From: Lachnospiraceae bacterium | Lineage (GTDB): Bacteria > Bacillota > Clostridia > Lachnospirales > Lachnospiraceae | Direction of reading: 5' to 3' | Length of the DNA: 64,000 nucleotides | Assembly (NCBI GenBank): GCA_017624835.1 | Contig: JAGAMG010000044.1 | Span: 123,998 to 187,997, forward strand | Shown here: one piece after another, positions 18,137 through 27,098 of the stretch | Layout: every line of letters begins with the position of its first letter | Position numbering within the stretch: position 1 is the stretch's first letter | Made by a program: the position numbers and the translations under genes | The notes under the pieces: model-generated | What the model saw: only the letters and a program-made list of their open reading frames with translations | Told to the model about the DNA's origin: nothing | Database searches by the model: none

Positions 18137-19513
18137 ATGAAACAAAAGACAACAGTAACGGCAAAGGAGAATAAAATTACAGAGGGAGTTATCTGGCAAC
18201 AGCTGCTCCTCTTCTTTTTCCCTATCTTATTTGGAACCTTTTTTCAGCAGCTTTATAATGCGGCAGATGCCATGATTGTAGGGCAGTTTGTGGGGAAGGA
18301 AGCATTGTCAGCGGTAGGTGGCGGTACAGGAACCATTATTAATCTGTTGGTTGGTTTTTTTGTGGGAATTTCCAGCGGTGCTACGGTTATTATTTCTCAA
18401 TATTATGGTGCCAAGAGAGAGGAAATGGTAGGTTATGCGGTACATACGGCGATTGCCTTTTGCCTGGCAGCAGGAGTACTCTTGATGATTGGCGGAATTG
18501 TAGCGGCACCCATGATACTTCGGGCTATGGATACGCCGGCAGATGTACTGGATTTATCAGTATTGTATATCCGCATTTATTTTGCCGGAGTGATTGGAAA
18601 TCTGATTTATAATATAGGAGCAGGAATTTTGCGAGCAGTGGGTGACTCCAAGCGTCCGCTTTATTTCCTGATTGCAAGCTGTCTTACTAATATTGTGTTG
18701 GATGTTGTGTTTGTAGTATTTTGGAATATGGGAGTGGCAGGAGCTGCATTGGCGACCATTCTTTCTCAGGCATTGAGTGCGGTGCTGGTAATAATGGTGT
18801 TGATTCGTACCAAGGATATGCATCACTTGGACATTCGTAAAATTGGGATTGATAAAAGAATGTTTGGACGAATTATCCGCATTGGTTTGCCTGCAGGCTT
18901 ATCTTCCATTATGTATAGTTCTTCTAATGTACTGATTCAATCCAGTGTAAATTCTCTGGGAACGGATACGGTTGCGGCTTGGACTGCATACAGCAAGATA
19001 GATAGTATTTTCTGGATGATAATCAGTGCATTTGGCATTTCTATCACAACCTTTGTGGGACAAAACTATGGCGCGGGAAAGATGGAACGAGTGCGCAAGG
19101 GGATTCGAGTTTGTATGGGAATGAGCCTGGCAACCACTATTGTAATTTCATTGTTACTCTACTTTGTAGGAGTCCATTTTTATAGTCTGTTTACCAAGGA
19201 TGCAGCAGTTATAGAAATTGGAATTTATATTTTGCAATATCTGGTACCGGTATATTTCACCTATGTGGCCATAGAAATTTTCTCCGGTTCTCTTCGAGGT
19301 GTTGGGGATTGCTGGATGCCAACGGTTATCAGCTTTGTGGGAATCTGTGTCATTCGTGTACTGTGGAATCTGTTTGCAGTGCCTATGAAACGGGAAATGG
19401 TTACCATTATGTTCAGCTATCCACTGACCTGGGTAATAACAAGTATTTTATATATTGTGTATTATTTATTTTTCAGTAAATTAAAAGTAAAAAAGGTATT
19501 GACTTCAAGCTAA
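18137..19513 (+). CDS. MATE family efflux transporter
   Basis: A 458-residue membrane protein with twelve predicted spans in two homologous halves, as in MATE drug or metabolite exporters driven by sodium or protons. The N-terminal block PILFGTFFQQLYNAADAMIVGQFVGKEALSAVGG and the second-half block SFVGQNYGAGKMERVRKGI are family hallmarks. It starts 38 bases after the CotH gene behind GGTGGTAGG and is probably on the same transcript, though nothing in it links it directly to that pathway. Substrate is unknown. A second MATE gene of a different subgroup lies at 33.3 kb. Confidence 0.9.
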   Translation: MKQKTTVTAKENKITEGVIWQQLLLFFFPILFGTFFQQLYNAADAMIVGQFVGKEALSAVGGGTGTIINLLVGFFVGISSGATVIISQYYGAKREEMVGYAVHTAIAFCLAAGVLLMIGGIVAAPMILRAMDTPADVLDLSVLYIRIYFAGVIGNLIYNIGAGILRAVGDSKRPLYFLIASCLTNIVLDVVFVVFWNMGVAGAALATILSQALSAVLVIMVLIRTKDMHHLDIRKIGIDKRMFGRIIRIGLPAGLSSIMYSSSNVLIQSSVNSLGTDTVAAWTAYSKIDSIFWMIISAFGISITTFVGQNYGAGKMERVRKGIRVCMGMSLATTIVISLLLYFVGVHFYSLFTKDAAVIEIGIYILQYLVPVYFTYVAIEIFSGSLRGVGDCWMPTVISFVGICVIRVLWNLFAVPMKREMVTIMFSYPLTWVITSILYIVYYLFFSKLKVKKVLTSS

Positions 19514-19595
19514 CTTTAACTTTTATAATAAGTGTAACAAGAAACATTTTGAGTGGGAAAAAAATATTTATAGAAGAAAGGTGAGGTAGGTTACT

Positions 19596-20585
19596 ATGTA
19601 TGTTGCAGATGAAAAGCGTTATGATGAAATGAAGTACAATCGCTGTGGAGCAAGCGGTCTGTTGCTTCCGGCAGTATCCTTAGGTTTATGGCACAATTTT
19701 GGTTCCAATGGTAATTTTGAGACTATGCAGGCAATGTGCTATACTGCATTTGATAAGGGAATTACCCATTTTGATTTGGCAAATAATTATGGTCCTATTC
19801 CCGGTGCTGCGGAAGAAAATTTTGGACGTATTTTGGATAAAGGTTTGGGAGCATACAGGGATGAGCTGATTATTTCCACCAAGGCAGGCTATGACATGTG
19901 GCCCGGACCTTATGGAAATTGGGGAAGTAAGAAATATTTAGTGGCAAGTCTTGACCAGAGCTTGAAGCGCATGGGACTTGATTATGTGGATATTTATTAT
20001 CATCACAGACCGGATCCCAATACCCCTCTTGAAGAAACTGTTCGTGCATTGGATGGTATTGTAAGAAGCGGAAAGGCTCTGTACGTGGGTATTTCCAATT
20101 ACAATAAGGAGCAGACCATTGAGGCTGCTAAACTGTTTAAAGAATTGGGAACTCCTTTTGTAATCAATCAGAGAAAGTATTCCATGTTTGTAAGGGATAT
20201 TGAAACCGATGGTTTGAAGGACTACGCAGCAGCCAATGGTATTGGTATTATTACCTTCTGTCCTTTGGCACAGGGACTTTTGACAGACAGATATATTAAC
20301 GGTATTCCGGAAGACAGCCGTATCCGTACCGATGGCAGATTCCTTAAGGAGAATGCAATTACAGAGGAAACCCTTGGAAAGATTCGCGCATTGGGAGCAT
20401 TGGCAGCAGAGCGTGGCCAGACCCTGGCACAGATGGCACTTTCCTGGATTCTTAGAGACGGAGACATTACCAGCGTATTGATTGGTGCTTCCAGACCTGC
20501 ACAGATTTTGGATAATGTGGGTATGTTAAAGAATCTGGAGTTTTCGACAGAAGAACGTCAAAGAATTGAAGATATCCTGAAATAA
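19596..20585 (+). CDS. Aldo/keto reductase (YghZ/Gpr-like)
   Basis: A 329-residue TIM-barrel oxidoreductase using NADPH. The catalytic tetrad is visible: Asp and Tyr in FDLANNYGP, Lys in STKAGY, and His in YYHHRPDP. The sequence GPIPGAAEENFG and the segment WPGPYGNWGSKKYL resemble E. coli YghZ (GpR), which reduces L-glyceraldehyde 3-phosphate and detoxifies methylglyoxal, and the related potassium-channel beta subunits. Fit to that subgroup is good, the exact substrate is not proven. GAAAGGTGAGG precedes the start. A bidirectional terminator separates it from hflC. Confidence 0.9.
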   Translation: MYVADEKRYDEMKYNRCGASGLLLPAVSLGLWHNFGSNGNFETMQAMCYTAFDKGITHFDLANNYGPIPGAAEENFGRILDKGLGAYRDELIISTKAGYDMWPGPYGNWGSKKYLVASLDQSLKRMGLDYVDIYYHHRPDPNTPLEETVRALDGIVRSGKALYVGISNYNKEQTIEAAKLFKELGTPFVINQRKYSMFVRDIETDGLKDYAAANGIGIITFCPLAQGLLTDRYINGIPEDSRIRTDGRFLKENAITEETLGKIRALGALAAERGQTLAQMALSWILRDGDITSVLIGASRPAQILDNVGMLKNLEFSTEERQRIEDILK

Positions 20586-20590
20586 GATTA

Positions 20591-20630
20591 AAAAAAGCGG
20601 ATGGTGGGAAGTTCCACCATCCGTTTTTTA
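20591..20630. terminator. Bidirectional intrinsic terminator
   Basis: CGGATGGTGG (20598-20607) pairs perfectly with CCACCATCCG (20614-20623) around GAAGTT, with A-run on the left and T-run on the right, so it can stop transcription from the aldo/keto reductase gene and from hflC on the other strand. Confidence 0.93.
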
Positions 20631-20653
20631 GTGCGCTTTAGCAACAAAAGTTT

Positions 20654-21523
20654 TTACTTTCCATAGAAGATTTGTGCAATAGGAGAATCCGGGGACAGGA
20701 TAACGGTTTTGTTGTTTCCGGTCATGGAAGCCTTTAAGGCATCCAGACTTCTTACGAAAGAGTAGAAATCCTGCTTGGACTCATCCGCATATGCTTCGGA
20801 GAGAATCCGCATGTACTCAGCCTCACCCTCTGCAATGAGAATCTCTGCATTTTTCTCTGCCTCAGAGAGCATTACGGTCACTTCCTTATCGGTAGTATTT
20901 TTGATCTTCTGTGCTTCGGAGCTACCCTCTGCAGTGTAGGTGGCGGCAATATTATCACGCTCGGAAATCATACGCTCATATACAGCAGCCTTGTTGTCGC
21001 TGGGCAGGTCCAGCTGTTTGGTTTCAAAATCAAGCAGTTCAATGCCGTATTGATCCAAAGCAGTACCGATATTGGAAATGATTGCTGCGGAGAGTGCACC
21101 ATCACGTCCGGATATAACCTCTTCCTGAGTGGAACTACTGATAATATTTTTGGTAGAGTTATAAACAATAGTGTCCAAACGGTTCTCAGCATTGGTAATG
21201 GAAGAATTTAAGGTCTGGGCAAACTTCTGAGGGTCCGTGATGTGCCATAAAATATAGCTGTCACAAATCATGGTCTTCTTGTCACTGGTGATAACATCGG
21301 AGGGAGACAAATCATAGAGAAGTGTCTGCTTGGGCAGGGTATCCACACTTTGAATAAAAGGAATTTTAAAGCTGACACCTGCATTTTCTACGATGTGGTC
21401 AATTTTACCGAACTGACGAACCAGACTATATTCATTTTCCTGAGTTACAACAATACTGGAAGCCCCCACCATCAGGGCAACAAACAGTATGATAATTAAA
21501 ATTGCACGTTTAAAAATTTTCAT
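20654..21523 (-). CDS. hflC: HflC-like SPFH/stomatin protein
   Basis: A 289-residue protein with one N-terminal membrane span (about 7-24) and an SPFH/prohibitin domain, ending with the coiled region EAEKNAEILIAEGEAEYMRILSEAYA. HflC and HflK form a large membrane cage that, in E. coli, surrounds and restrains the FtsH protease. Hallmarks are VTQENEYSLVRQFGKIDH and the C-terminal FYSFVRSLDALKASM. It follows hflK by 17 bases in one operon. No ftsH is in the window. Role here is inferred from the E. coli system. Confidence 0.93.
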   Translation of the reverse strand: MKIFKRAILIIILFVALMVGASSIVVTQENEYSLVRQFGKIDHIVENAGVSFKIPFIQSVDTLPKQTLLYDLSPSDVITSDKKTMICDSYILWHITDPQKFAQTLNSSITNAENRLDTIVYNSTKNIISSSTQEEVISGRDGALSAAIISNIGTALDQYGIELLDFETKQLDLPSDNKAAVYERMISERDNIAATYTAEGSSEAQKIKNTTDKEVTVMLSEAEKNAEILIAEGEAEYMRILSEAYADESKQDFYSFVRSLDALKASMTGNNKTVILSPDSPIAQIFYGK

Positions 21524-21540
21524 ATTCTTATGCCTCCTGA

Positions 21541-22584
21541 TTAGTTTGTAGTATCCGTGGTGGAATCATTTACATTATTAGATGCATTGTTTTTGCTGGG
21601 AGTATTTTCCTCCACACTTACAAAGGACTCTACCGGATAAAAGGTCTGCATTTCACCGCTGGGGCTTTCAATAATTACCTTTAAATCAGGAAGAACTTCT
21701 TCCATGGTTTCAAAAAACATACGCTGCTTGGTTACAGCAGGATTCTTGATATATTCCTGATACATTGCATTAAAACGGGCTACCTGGGCAGTTGCCTCAT
21801 TGATACGCTCGGTTTTCTGTGCCTCAGCATCCTTGATAATACCGTCCGCCTTTGCCTGAGCGGTAGGAAGCTGTTCGTTACGATACTTGTTAGCATTGTT
21901 CAAGGCAGTTTCCTTACCCTGCTTTGCAGTTTCTACAGCCTTAAATGCCTGCATAACCTCTGTGGTAGGGGGCTCGGAATCCTGAATGGTAATATTTACA
22001 AGCTGAACACCGATATCCTGCTCCTCCAAACGACTGATAATCATTTCTTTAATAGCAGCCTGAATTTCATTTTTTCCTGTGGTAAGCACATCATCCACGG
22101 GGTAGCTGCCGATTACGGTACGGATACAGCTCTGACTGATGTTGCGCAGGATGGATACGGGATCCTTGGAAGCATAGATTGCTTTCACCGGGTCGCTGTA
22201 ACGATATTCCACGAAGAAATCCACATTTACAAAGTTGTAATCGGAGGTAATCATCATGGATTCATCGGTACCTTCATTGGATTCCACATTATATCCCAAT
22301 GCAAAGCCCTGAATGGTGGTATTTACTTTCTTAACCTGTTGAATAAAAGGTATTTTAAAGTGAAGACCGGGATCAGTAACTGCCTGAGCCTTTCCTAAAG
22401 TAATCAGTACCGCCTGCTCCTGCTCCCGAATCTGATAAGTAGAGCTCAGAGCCAAAATTGCAAGAATCAATACAGTAGCTACGATACCGATGATTTTACC
22501 TATTCCCCCATTGTTTTTTCCCTTGGAACCGCCGTCCATGGTTTCAAAGCCATTTTGACGATTGCGGAAGGAATCATTTGTCAT
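21541..22584 (-). CDS. hflK: HflK-like SPFH/stomatin protein
   Basis: Partner of HflC, 347 residues. A short Gly/Asn-rich cytosolic stretch is followed by one membrane span (about 29-47), the SPFH domain (REQEQAVLITLGKAQAVTDPGLHFKIPFI), a long helical region rich in Ala/Lys/Glu, and a low-complexity Asn/Ser/Thr tail. The bacterial HflK hallmark VQLVNITIQDSEPP is present. The order hflK-hflC is conserved with proteobacteria. A GGGAG ribosome site precedes the start. Confidence 0.93.
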   Translation of the reverse strand: MTNDSFRNRQNGFETMDGGSKGKNNGGIGKIIGIVATVLILAILALSSTYQIREQEQAVLITLGKAQAVTDPGLHFKIPFIQQVKKVNTTIQGFALGYNVESNEGTDESMMITSDYNFVNVDFFVEYRYSDPVKAIYASKDPVSILRNISQSCIRTVIGSYPVDDVLTTGKNEIQAAIKEMIISRLEEQDIGVQLVNITIQDSEPPTTEVMQAFKAVETAKQGKETALNNANKYRNEQLPTAQAKADGIIKDAEAQKTERINEATAQVARFNAMYQEYIKNPAVTKQRMFFETMEEVLPDLKVIIESPSGEMQTFYPVESFVSVEENTPSKNNASNNVNDSTTDTTN

Positions 22585-22708
22585 AATACATTACTCCCTT
22601 CTGTCGTAAAAAAGTTTTAATTAGATAGGACTATATTACAGGAAAAAAGAAAAACGTGCAATGGGAAGATATGCACGTTAGGGGATAGTATCGTGTGGGG
22701 AGAATGGT

Positions 22709-23233
22709 TTATGTTTCGGCGGTTGTGGTCTGTTCCAAACGCCTGCGTTCTTCTTTTTCGCGCTTGTTGCGCTCTCTGAGTCCGGTAAAGAATACCTTTA
22801 AAATATCACTACATTCCTGCTCCAGAATGCCTCTGGTTACGTTAACCTGATGGTTAAATTCCGGCATTTCCAATATGTTTAAAATGGAACCGCCACAGCC
22901 GGCTTTGGGGTTCATGCAGCCCATGATTACTTCAGGAATCCGAGCCTGTACAATGGCACCGGCGCACATCTGACAGGGCTCTAAGGTTACATAGAGAGTA
23001 CAATCCTCCAGACGCCAGTCTCCTATTTTCTTGCTTGCCTTGTTGATTGCTGTGATTTCAGCGTGGGCAAGCGTATTTTTATCTGTATTGCGGCGATTGT
23101 AGCCCCGACCGATTATCTTTCCTTCATGTACAATAACACAGCCGATGGGAACTTCTCCAAGGGCAAGTGCTTTTTTTGCCTGTTTCAAGGCTTCCTTCAT
23201 ATATTTTTCCTGAATGCTGGTAAATGCTGACAT
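22709..23233 (-). CDS. tadA: tRNA adenosine(34) deaminase
   Basis: Zinc enzyme that converts adenosine 34 of tRNA-Arg(ACG) to inosine. The zinc site is intact: HAE at LAHAEITAI and the PCQMCAGA block, with the proton-shuttling Glu in HAE. The protein is 174 residues, including a charged C-terminal tail (KREKEERRRLEQ) longer than usual. Related cytosine or guanine deaminases share the motif, but the overall pattern (MKEALKQAKKALALGEVPIGCVIV, RNTDKNTLAHAE, GGSILNILEMPEFNHQV) is that of TadA. Confidence 0.94.
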   Translation of the reverse strand: MSAFTSIQEKYMKEALKQAKKALALGEVPIGCVIVHEGKIIGRGYNRRNTDKNTLAHAEITAINKASKKIGDWRLEDCTLYVTLEPCQMCAGAIVQARIPEVIMGCMNPKAGCGGSILNILEMPEFNHQVNVTRGILEQECSDILKVFFTGLRERNKREKEERRRLEQTTTAET

Positions 23234-23256
23234 AAATAATCCTCTGTTTTGGTAAA

Positions 23257-23304
23257 ATTATCGTATGGATTCAGAGCCATTTACAAATTTGCAAGGCTCT
23301 GAAT
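23257..23304 (-). promoter_or_regulatory. tadA promoter overlapped by a 10-bp inverted repeat
   Basis: On the minus strand TTGTAA (23281-23286) and GATAAT (23257-23262) are 18 bases apart, 24 bases before tadA. A perfect inverted repeat ATTCAGAGCC/GGCTCTGAAT (23269-23278 and 23295-23304) spans the -35 and spacer. It could be an operator or a small hairpin of an unrelated transcript. Confidence 0.5.
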
Positions 23305-23404
23305 AGACAATATTATAACGGAACATAAGTGGGGCTGCAAGTTGACTTTTGCTTCATGTGAGCGTTTTCCTTCTTTGGTTGACTTTTGTCCTGTTTCCCT
23401 TTAC

Positions 23405-23432
23405 TATGATAGTAATTAGGAAATCGTTTTCC
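23405..23432 (+). promoter_or_regulatory. Candidate promoter and LacI-type operator before the 23.5 kb regulator
   Basis: GGAAATCGTTTTCC at 23419-23432 is a one-mismatch version of the perfect palindrome found before glycogen phosphorylase, and lies about 60 bases before the regulator start. A TATGAT -10 box at 23405-23410 precedes it; no -35 at normal spacing was found. Autoregulation by the adjacent LacI protein is inferred. Confidence 0.6.
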
Positions 23433-23494
23433 CAAAAGAACGTTAAGGGGAATAAGAGAACAAAACTGTAGAATAAAAAGAATAGGAGCAGACA

Positions 23495-24484
23495 ATGGTT
23501 TCAATCAAGGAAGTAGCGAGGCACGCGGGAGTGGCGATATCCACAGTATCCAAGGTTTTAAACGGATATCCCAATATCAGTGAGGATACCAGAGAAAAGG
23601 TGCAGCAGGCAATTAAGGAATTAAACTATATTCCTAATTCTATTGCGGCTGCGCTATCCTCCAAGCAGTTTGGCAGGGTAGCGCTGGTGTTGAATTTGGA
23701 AAGGCAAACCCAGGCAATTGACCAGATTTTTATGCAGTATCTGGCAGGTGCATTGGATACAGCAAGACACCGTAATATAGAGGTGGTAACCATATTTACC
23801 ACCATGCTGGAAGGGATGAGCGCTGAGGAGGTAACCAGATATTTTATGTCCCAAAGCATTTCAGGGGTAATAATTTATGGCTTATCCAAGGAAGATAAGG
23901 TAATGCAGCAGCTGTTAAAGGAGCAGAATTTTGCCTTTGTGGTAGTGGATGCTCCCATTGTAAATGCCCGCACCTCTTCTATCAGCATTGACCATGAGCA
24001 GGCACAGTATGATGTGGCCAAGAAGACTATTTTGGATGATAAGTGTAAGCAGGTGTTATATATTGCAGGACGGAAGGATGGTTATGTAACGGAGCAGCGT
24101 ATTCGGGGGATGAAACGTCTGGTAGAGGAGCTTAAGCTTACCATGATGGTGCGTCATGGGGATTTCAGCGAGCTTGCGGCAAGGAATATTGCCTTGGAAT
24201 ATGCAGAAGATACGGATGTAGTGGTATGTGCATCGGATTTGATGGCAATTGGTGCCATGAATGCTTTAATTGACATGGATATTTTCCGACCGGTATGTGG
24301 CTTTGACGGGATTACCCTGATGGGATATGTGGGCAAACAAATGAATACCATTCGTCAGGATTTTTATGGAATTTCCAGTCGGGCGGTGGAGGAAATACAA
24401 CGTATCATGAATGGTGGAGATGGGCAACAGATTGTGATGCCTCATAGTATAGTGAAAATGTACTATCAGGATATTATTTGTTAG
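23495..24484 (+). CDS. LacI/GalR family transcriptional regulator
   Basis: A 329-residue regulator with an N-terminal helix-turn-helix (SIKEVARHAGVAISTVSKVLNGYPNISEDTREKV, residues 3-37), the hinge helix PNSIAAALSSK, and a periplasmic-binding-protein-like sugar sensor domain (about 60-329). It is followed directly by glycogen phosphorylase. A palindromic operator of the LacI type sits inside the phosphorylase promoter and a variant sits before its own gene, so it most likely represses phosphorylase in response to an alpha-glucan breakdown product. The effector is unknown. The start at 23495 has an AGGAGC ribosome site. Confidence 0.9.
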   Translation: MVSIKEVARHAGVAISTVSKVLNGYPNISEDTREKVQQAIKELNYIPNSIAAALSSKQFGRVALVLNLERQTQAIDQIFMQYLAGALDTARHRNIEVVTIFTTMLEGMSAEEVTRYFMSQSISGVIIYGLSKEDKVMQQLLKEQNFAFVVVDAPIVNARTSSISIDHEQAQYDVAKKTILDDKCKQVLYIAGRKDGYVTEQRIRGMKRLVEELKLTMMVRHGDFSELAARNIALEYAEDTDVVVCASDLMAIGAMNALIDMDIFRPVCGFDGITLMGYVGKQMNTIRQDFYGISSRAVEEIQRIMNGGDGQQIVMPHSIVKMYYQDIIC

Positions 24485-24514
24485 GCGGTTTTGCACAAAA
24501 TTGTAGTGTGGTAC

Positions 24515-24543
24515 TTGCGGAAAACGTTTTCCTGTGATATTCT
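24515..24543 (+). promoter_or_regulatory. glgP promoter with embedded perfect LacI-type operator
   Basis: TTGCGG (24515-24520) and TATTCT (24538-24543) are 17 bases apart. The perfect 14-bp palindrome GGAAAACGTTTTCC (24519-24532) covers the -35 edge and most of the spacer, the position where a bound LacI-type dimer blocks RNA polymerase. It resembles a cre site but lacks the outer TG/CA. Confidence 0.75.
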
Positions 24544-24643
24544 GCATTTATGAAGTATATGAGGGTTCCGGTCGACGTGTTGCTTCGTAGAAACTTTGTA
24601 AATGTTTGAATATCACGTTTGGAGTAAATAATATTGTTGAAGG

Positions 24644-24664
24644 CGGTGTAAAAAGAATACACCG
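24644..24664 (+). other. Leader hairpin before glgP
   Basis: CGGTGTA pairs with TACACCG around AAAAGAA in the long 5' leader between the promoter and the translation start at 24717. No T-run follows, so it is not a terminator; it may stabilise the message. Confidence 0.45.
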
Positions 24665-24716
24665 TGAATGTGTGTCTGCATTCTATCAATTGCAGGTAGG
24701 AAAGGTAGGAGTTGTG

Positions 24717-26987
24717 ATGAATTTGGAACAGAGGTTAAATGAGCTTACAGGTAAGGTGTTTGGTAAGAGTATTGCGGATTGTACGGATGCGCAGTTGTAT
24801 GATGCGGTTTTGCAGCTTACTAAGGAGGAGATGGCTAAGAAGCCTGTGATTAGTGGGGCTAAGAAGGTTTATTATATTTCCATGGAATTTTTGATTGGTA
24901 AGCTTTTGTCCAATAATTTGATTAATTTGGGAATTTATGAGGAGCTTAGTAAGGTGCTTGCGGAGAATGGTAAGAGTCTTGCTGAGATTGAAGAGGTTGA
25001 GCCGGAACCTTCCCTTGGTAATGGTGGTTTGGGACGTTTGGCAGCATGCTTCTTGGATTCTATTGCAACTTTGGGACTTCCCGGGGATGGTATTGGGCTG
25101 AATTATCATTTTGGTCTGTTTAAGCAGGTATTTGAAGACCGGATTCAAAAGGCAGAAAAGAATGATTGGATTGAGGAAAATTCCTGGCTGACCAAGACCG
25201 GTACATCCTTTGAAGTGGCATTTGGAAAGAAAAAAGTGGTTTCTGAGCTTTATGACATTGATGTCATTGGTTATGAGAATGGTTTAAATAAGCTGCATTT
25301 GTTTGATATTAAGTCCATTGATGAAAGCCTTGTGAAGGAAGGAATTAACTTTGATAAAAGCGCAGTGGATAAGAATCTGACGTTGTTCTTATATCCCGAT
25401 GATTCGGATGAGGCGGGAAATCTGCTTCGTATTTATCAGGAATACTTTATGGTCTGCAATGGCGCTCAGTTGATTATCAAGGAAATGAAGGAAAAGAATC
25501 AGGATTTGCATCAAATGGATAGCCATGTGGCAATTCAGATTAATGATACCCATCCCACCTTGGTAATTCCTGAATTGATTCGTATTTTAACTACACAGGA
25601 AGGCTTTATCATGGATGAGGCAATTGAGGTAGTAAGCAAGACATGTGCTTATACCAATCATACCATCCTTGCAGAAGCCTTGGAGAAATGGCCTCTTTCC
25701 TATATGGAAAAGGTAGTTCCCCAGTTGGTTCCTATTATTAAGGAGCTTAGTGACAGAATTGCGAAAAAATATAAGGATGAAAAGGTACAGATTATCGACA
25801 AGGATAACCGGGTACACATGGCGCATATTGATATTCACTATGGATATAGTGTAAATGGTGTGGCGGCTATTCATACGGATATTTTAAAGGAAAGCGAGCT
25901 GAACCATTTCTACAAGCTCTATCCTGAAAAATTCAATAATAAGACCAATGGTATTACCTTCCGTCGCTGGCTCCTTTCCTGTAACCGTGAGCTGGCAGCC
26001 TTCCTTACCGAGACTATTGGTGATGGCTTCAAAAAGGATGCGGATGAGTTAGAAAAGCTGTTGGAGAAAATAAACGACCAGGCAGTTTTGGACAAAATCT
26101 ATGAGATTAAGAAACACAAAAAGGCTGAGCTTGCAGCTTATGTGAAGGAAAAAGAAGGAATTGAGCTGGATACAAATTCCATTTTTGATATTCAGATTAA
26201 GCGTCTTCATGAGTATAAGCGTCAACAAATGAATGCCCTTTACATCATCCATAAATATTTGGAGATTAAAGGCGGCAAGAAGCCGACCACTCCTTTGACT
26301 TTTATTTTTGGTGCAAAGGCTGCACCTGCATATGTGATTGCCCAGGATATTATCCACTTGTTATTAGTGCTGTCTGAAATTATCAATAATGACCCTCAGG
26401 TAAGCCCGTATATGAAGGTGGTTATGGTAGAAAATTATAATGTAAGCTATGCAGAGAAGTTGATTCCGGCCTGTGATATTTCCGAGCAGATTTCTCTGGC
26501 ATCCAAGGAGGCATCCGGTACCGGTAACATGAAGTTTATGTTAAACGGTGCAGTAACTTTGGGAACCAGTGACGGTGCCAATGTGGAAATTCACGAACTG
26601 GTAGGGGATGACAATATCTATATCTTTGGTAAGGACAGTGATACGGTTATTGAGCATTATGCAAAGGCTGATTATGTGTCCAAGGATTATTATGACAAGA
26701 GTCCTGTAATTAAAGAAGCGGTAGATTTCATTATAAGCAAGGAAGCGTTGAAGGTTGGACATAAGGAAAATCTGGAGCGTCTGTATAAGGAGCTTCTGAA
26801 CAAGGATTGGTTTATGACTCTCCTTGATTTGGAGGATTATATTAAGGTAAAGGATCAGGCTTTTGCAGATTATGAAAATCAGCAGAAGTGGAAAAAAATG
26901 ATGCTGACCAATATTGCAAAGGCTGGTTTCTTCTCATCAGACAGAACGATTGCAGAATACAATAGGGATATCTGGAAGCTGAAGTAG
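24717..26987 (+). CDS. glgP: Glycogen/maltodextrin phosphorylase
   Basis: GT35 phosphorylase that releases glucose 1-phosphate from alpha-1,4-glucans with phosphate. The pyridoxal-phosphate lysine is K606 in [14 protein letters not shown], followed by the [10 protein letters not shown] block. The N-terminal [15 protein letters not shown] loop and the central QINDTHPTL and [11 protein letters not shown]-type blocks are intact. The frame is open to 24606, but the ATG at 24717 has GGTAGGAG upstream and starts with [13 protein letters not shown], giving 756 residues, a little shorter than most. Glucose 1-phosphate would enter glycolysis through phosphoglucomutase, which is not in the window. malQ, the usual partner, is 3 kb downstream. 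Confidence 0.95.
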   Translation: MNLEQRLNELTGKVFGKSIADCTDAQLYDAVLQLTKEEMAKKPVISGAKKVYYISMEFLIGKLLSNNLINLGIYEELSKVLAENGKSLAEIEEVEPEPSLGNGGLGRLAACFLDSIATLGLPGDGIGLNYHFGLFKQVFEDRIQKAEKNDWIEENSWLTKTGTSFEVAFGKKKVVSELYDIDVIGYENGLNKLHLFDIKSIDESLVKEGINFDKSAVDKNLTLFLYPDDSDEAGNLLRIYQEYFMVCNGAQLIIKEMKEKNQDLHQMDSHVAIQINDTHPTLVIPELIRILTTQEGFIMDEAIEVVSKTCAYTNHTILAEALEKWPLSYMEKVVPQLVPIIKELSDRIAKKYKDEKVQIIDKDNRVHMAHIDIHYGYSVNGVAAIHTDILKESELNHFYKLYPEKFNNKTNGITFRRWLLSCNRELAAFLTETIGDGFKKDADELEKLLEKINDQAVLDKIYEIKKHKKAELAAYVKEKEGIELDTNSIFDIQIKRLHEYKRQQMNALYIIHKYLEIKGGKKPTTPLTFIFGAKAAPAYVIAQDIIHLLLVLSEIINNDPQVSPYMKVVMVENYNVSYAEKLIPACDISEQISLASKEASGTGNMKFMLNGAVTLGTSDGANVEIHELVGDDNIYIFGKDSDTVIEHYAKADYVSKDYYDKSPVIKEAVDFIISKEALKVGHKENLERLYKELLNKDWFMTLLDLEDYIKVKDQAFADYENQQKWKKMMLTNIAKAGFFSSDRTIAEYNRDIWKLK

Positions 26988-26997
26988 AAGGAAAAGC

Positions 26998-27036
26998 AAA
27001 CCCTTTGCCGGTAATGTGGCTGGCAAAGGGGTTTTT
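26998..27036 (+). terminator. Intrinsic terminator after glgP
   Basis: CCCTTTGCC (27001-27009) pairs with GGCAAAGGG (27022-27030), flanked by an A-run and GTTTTT. Confidence 0.92.
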
Positions 27037-27098
27037 CTTGCGGATAAAATTAGGGTGTGATATCATGTATAAGATTACGAAAAGAGGAGAACAGAGGT

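Noticed and set aside
23313-23504. Open frame on the minus strand before the LacI gene
   Set aside because: It overlaps the regulator's promoter and operator, has no ribosome site or homologue and starts inside the regulator gene.
27057-27098. GTG start of the MBOAT gene
   Set aside because: The ATG at 27099 has the better ribosome site and gives the normal family N-terminus.
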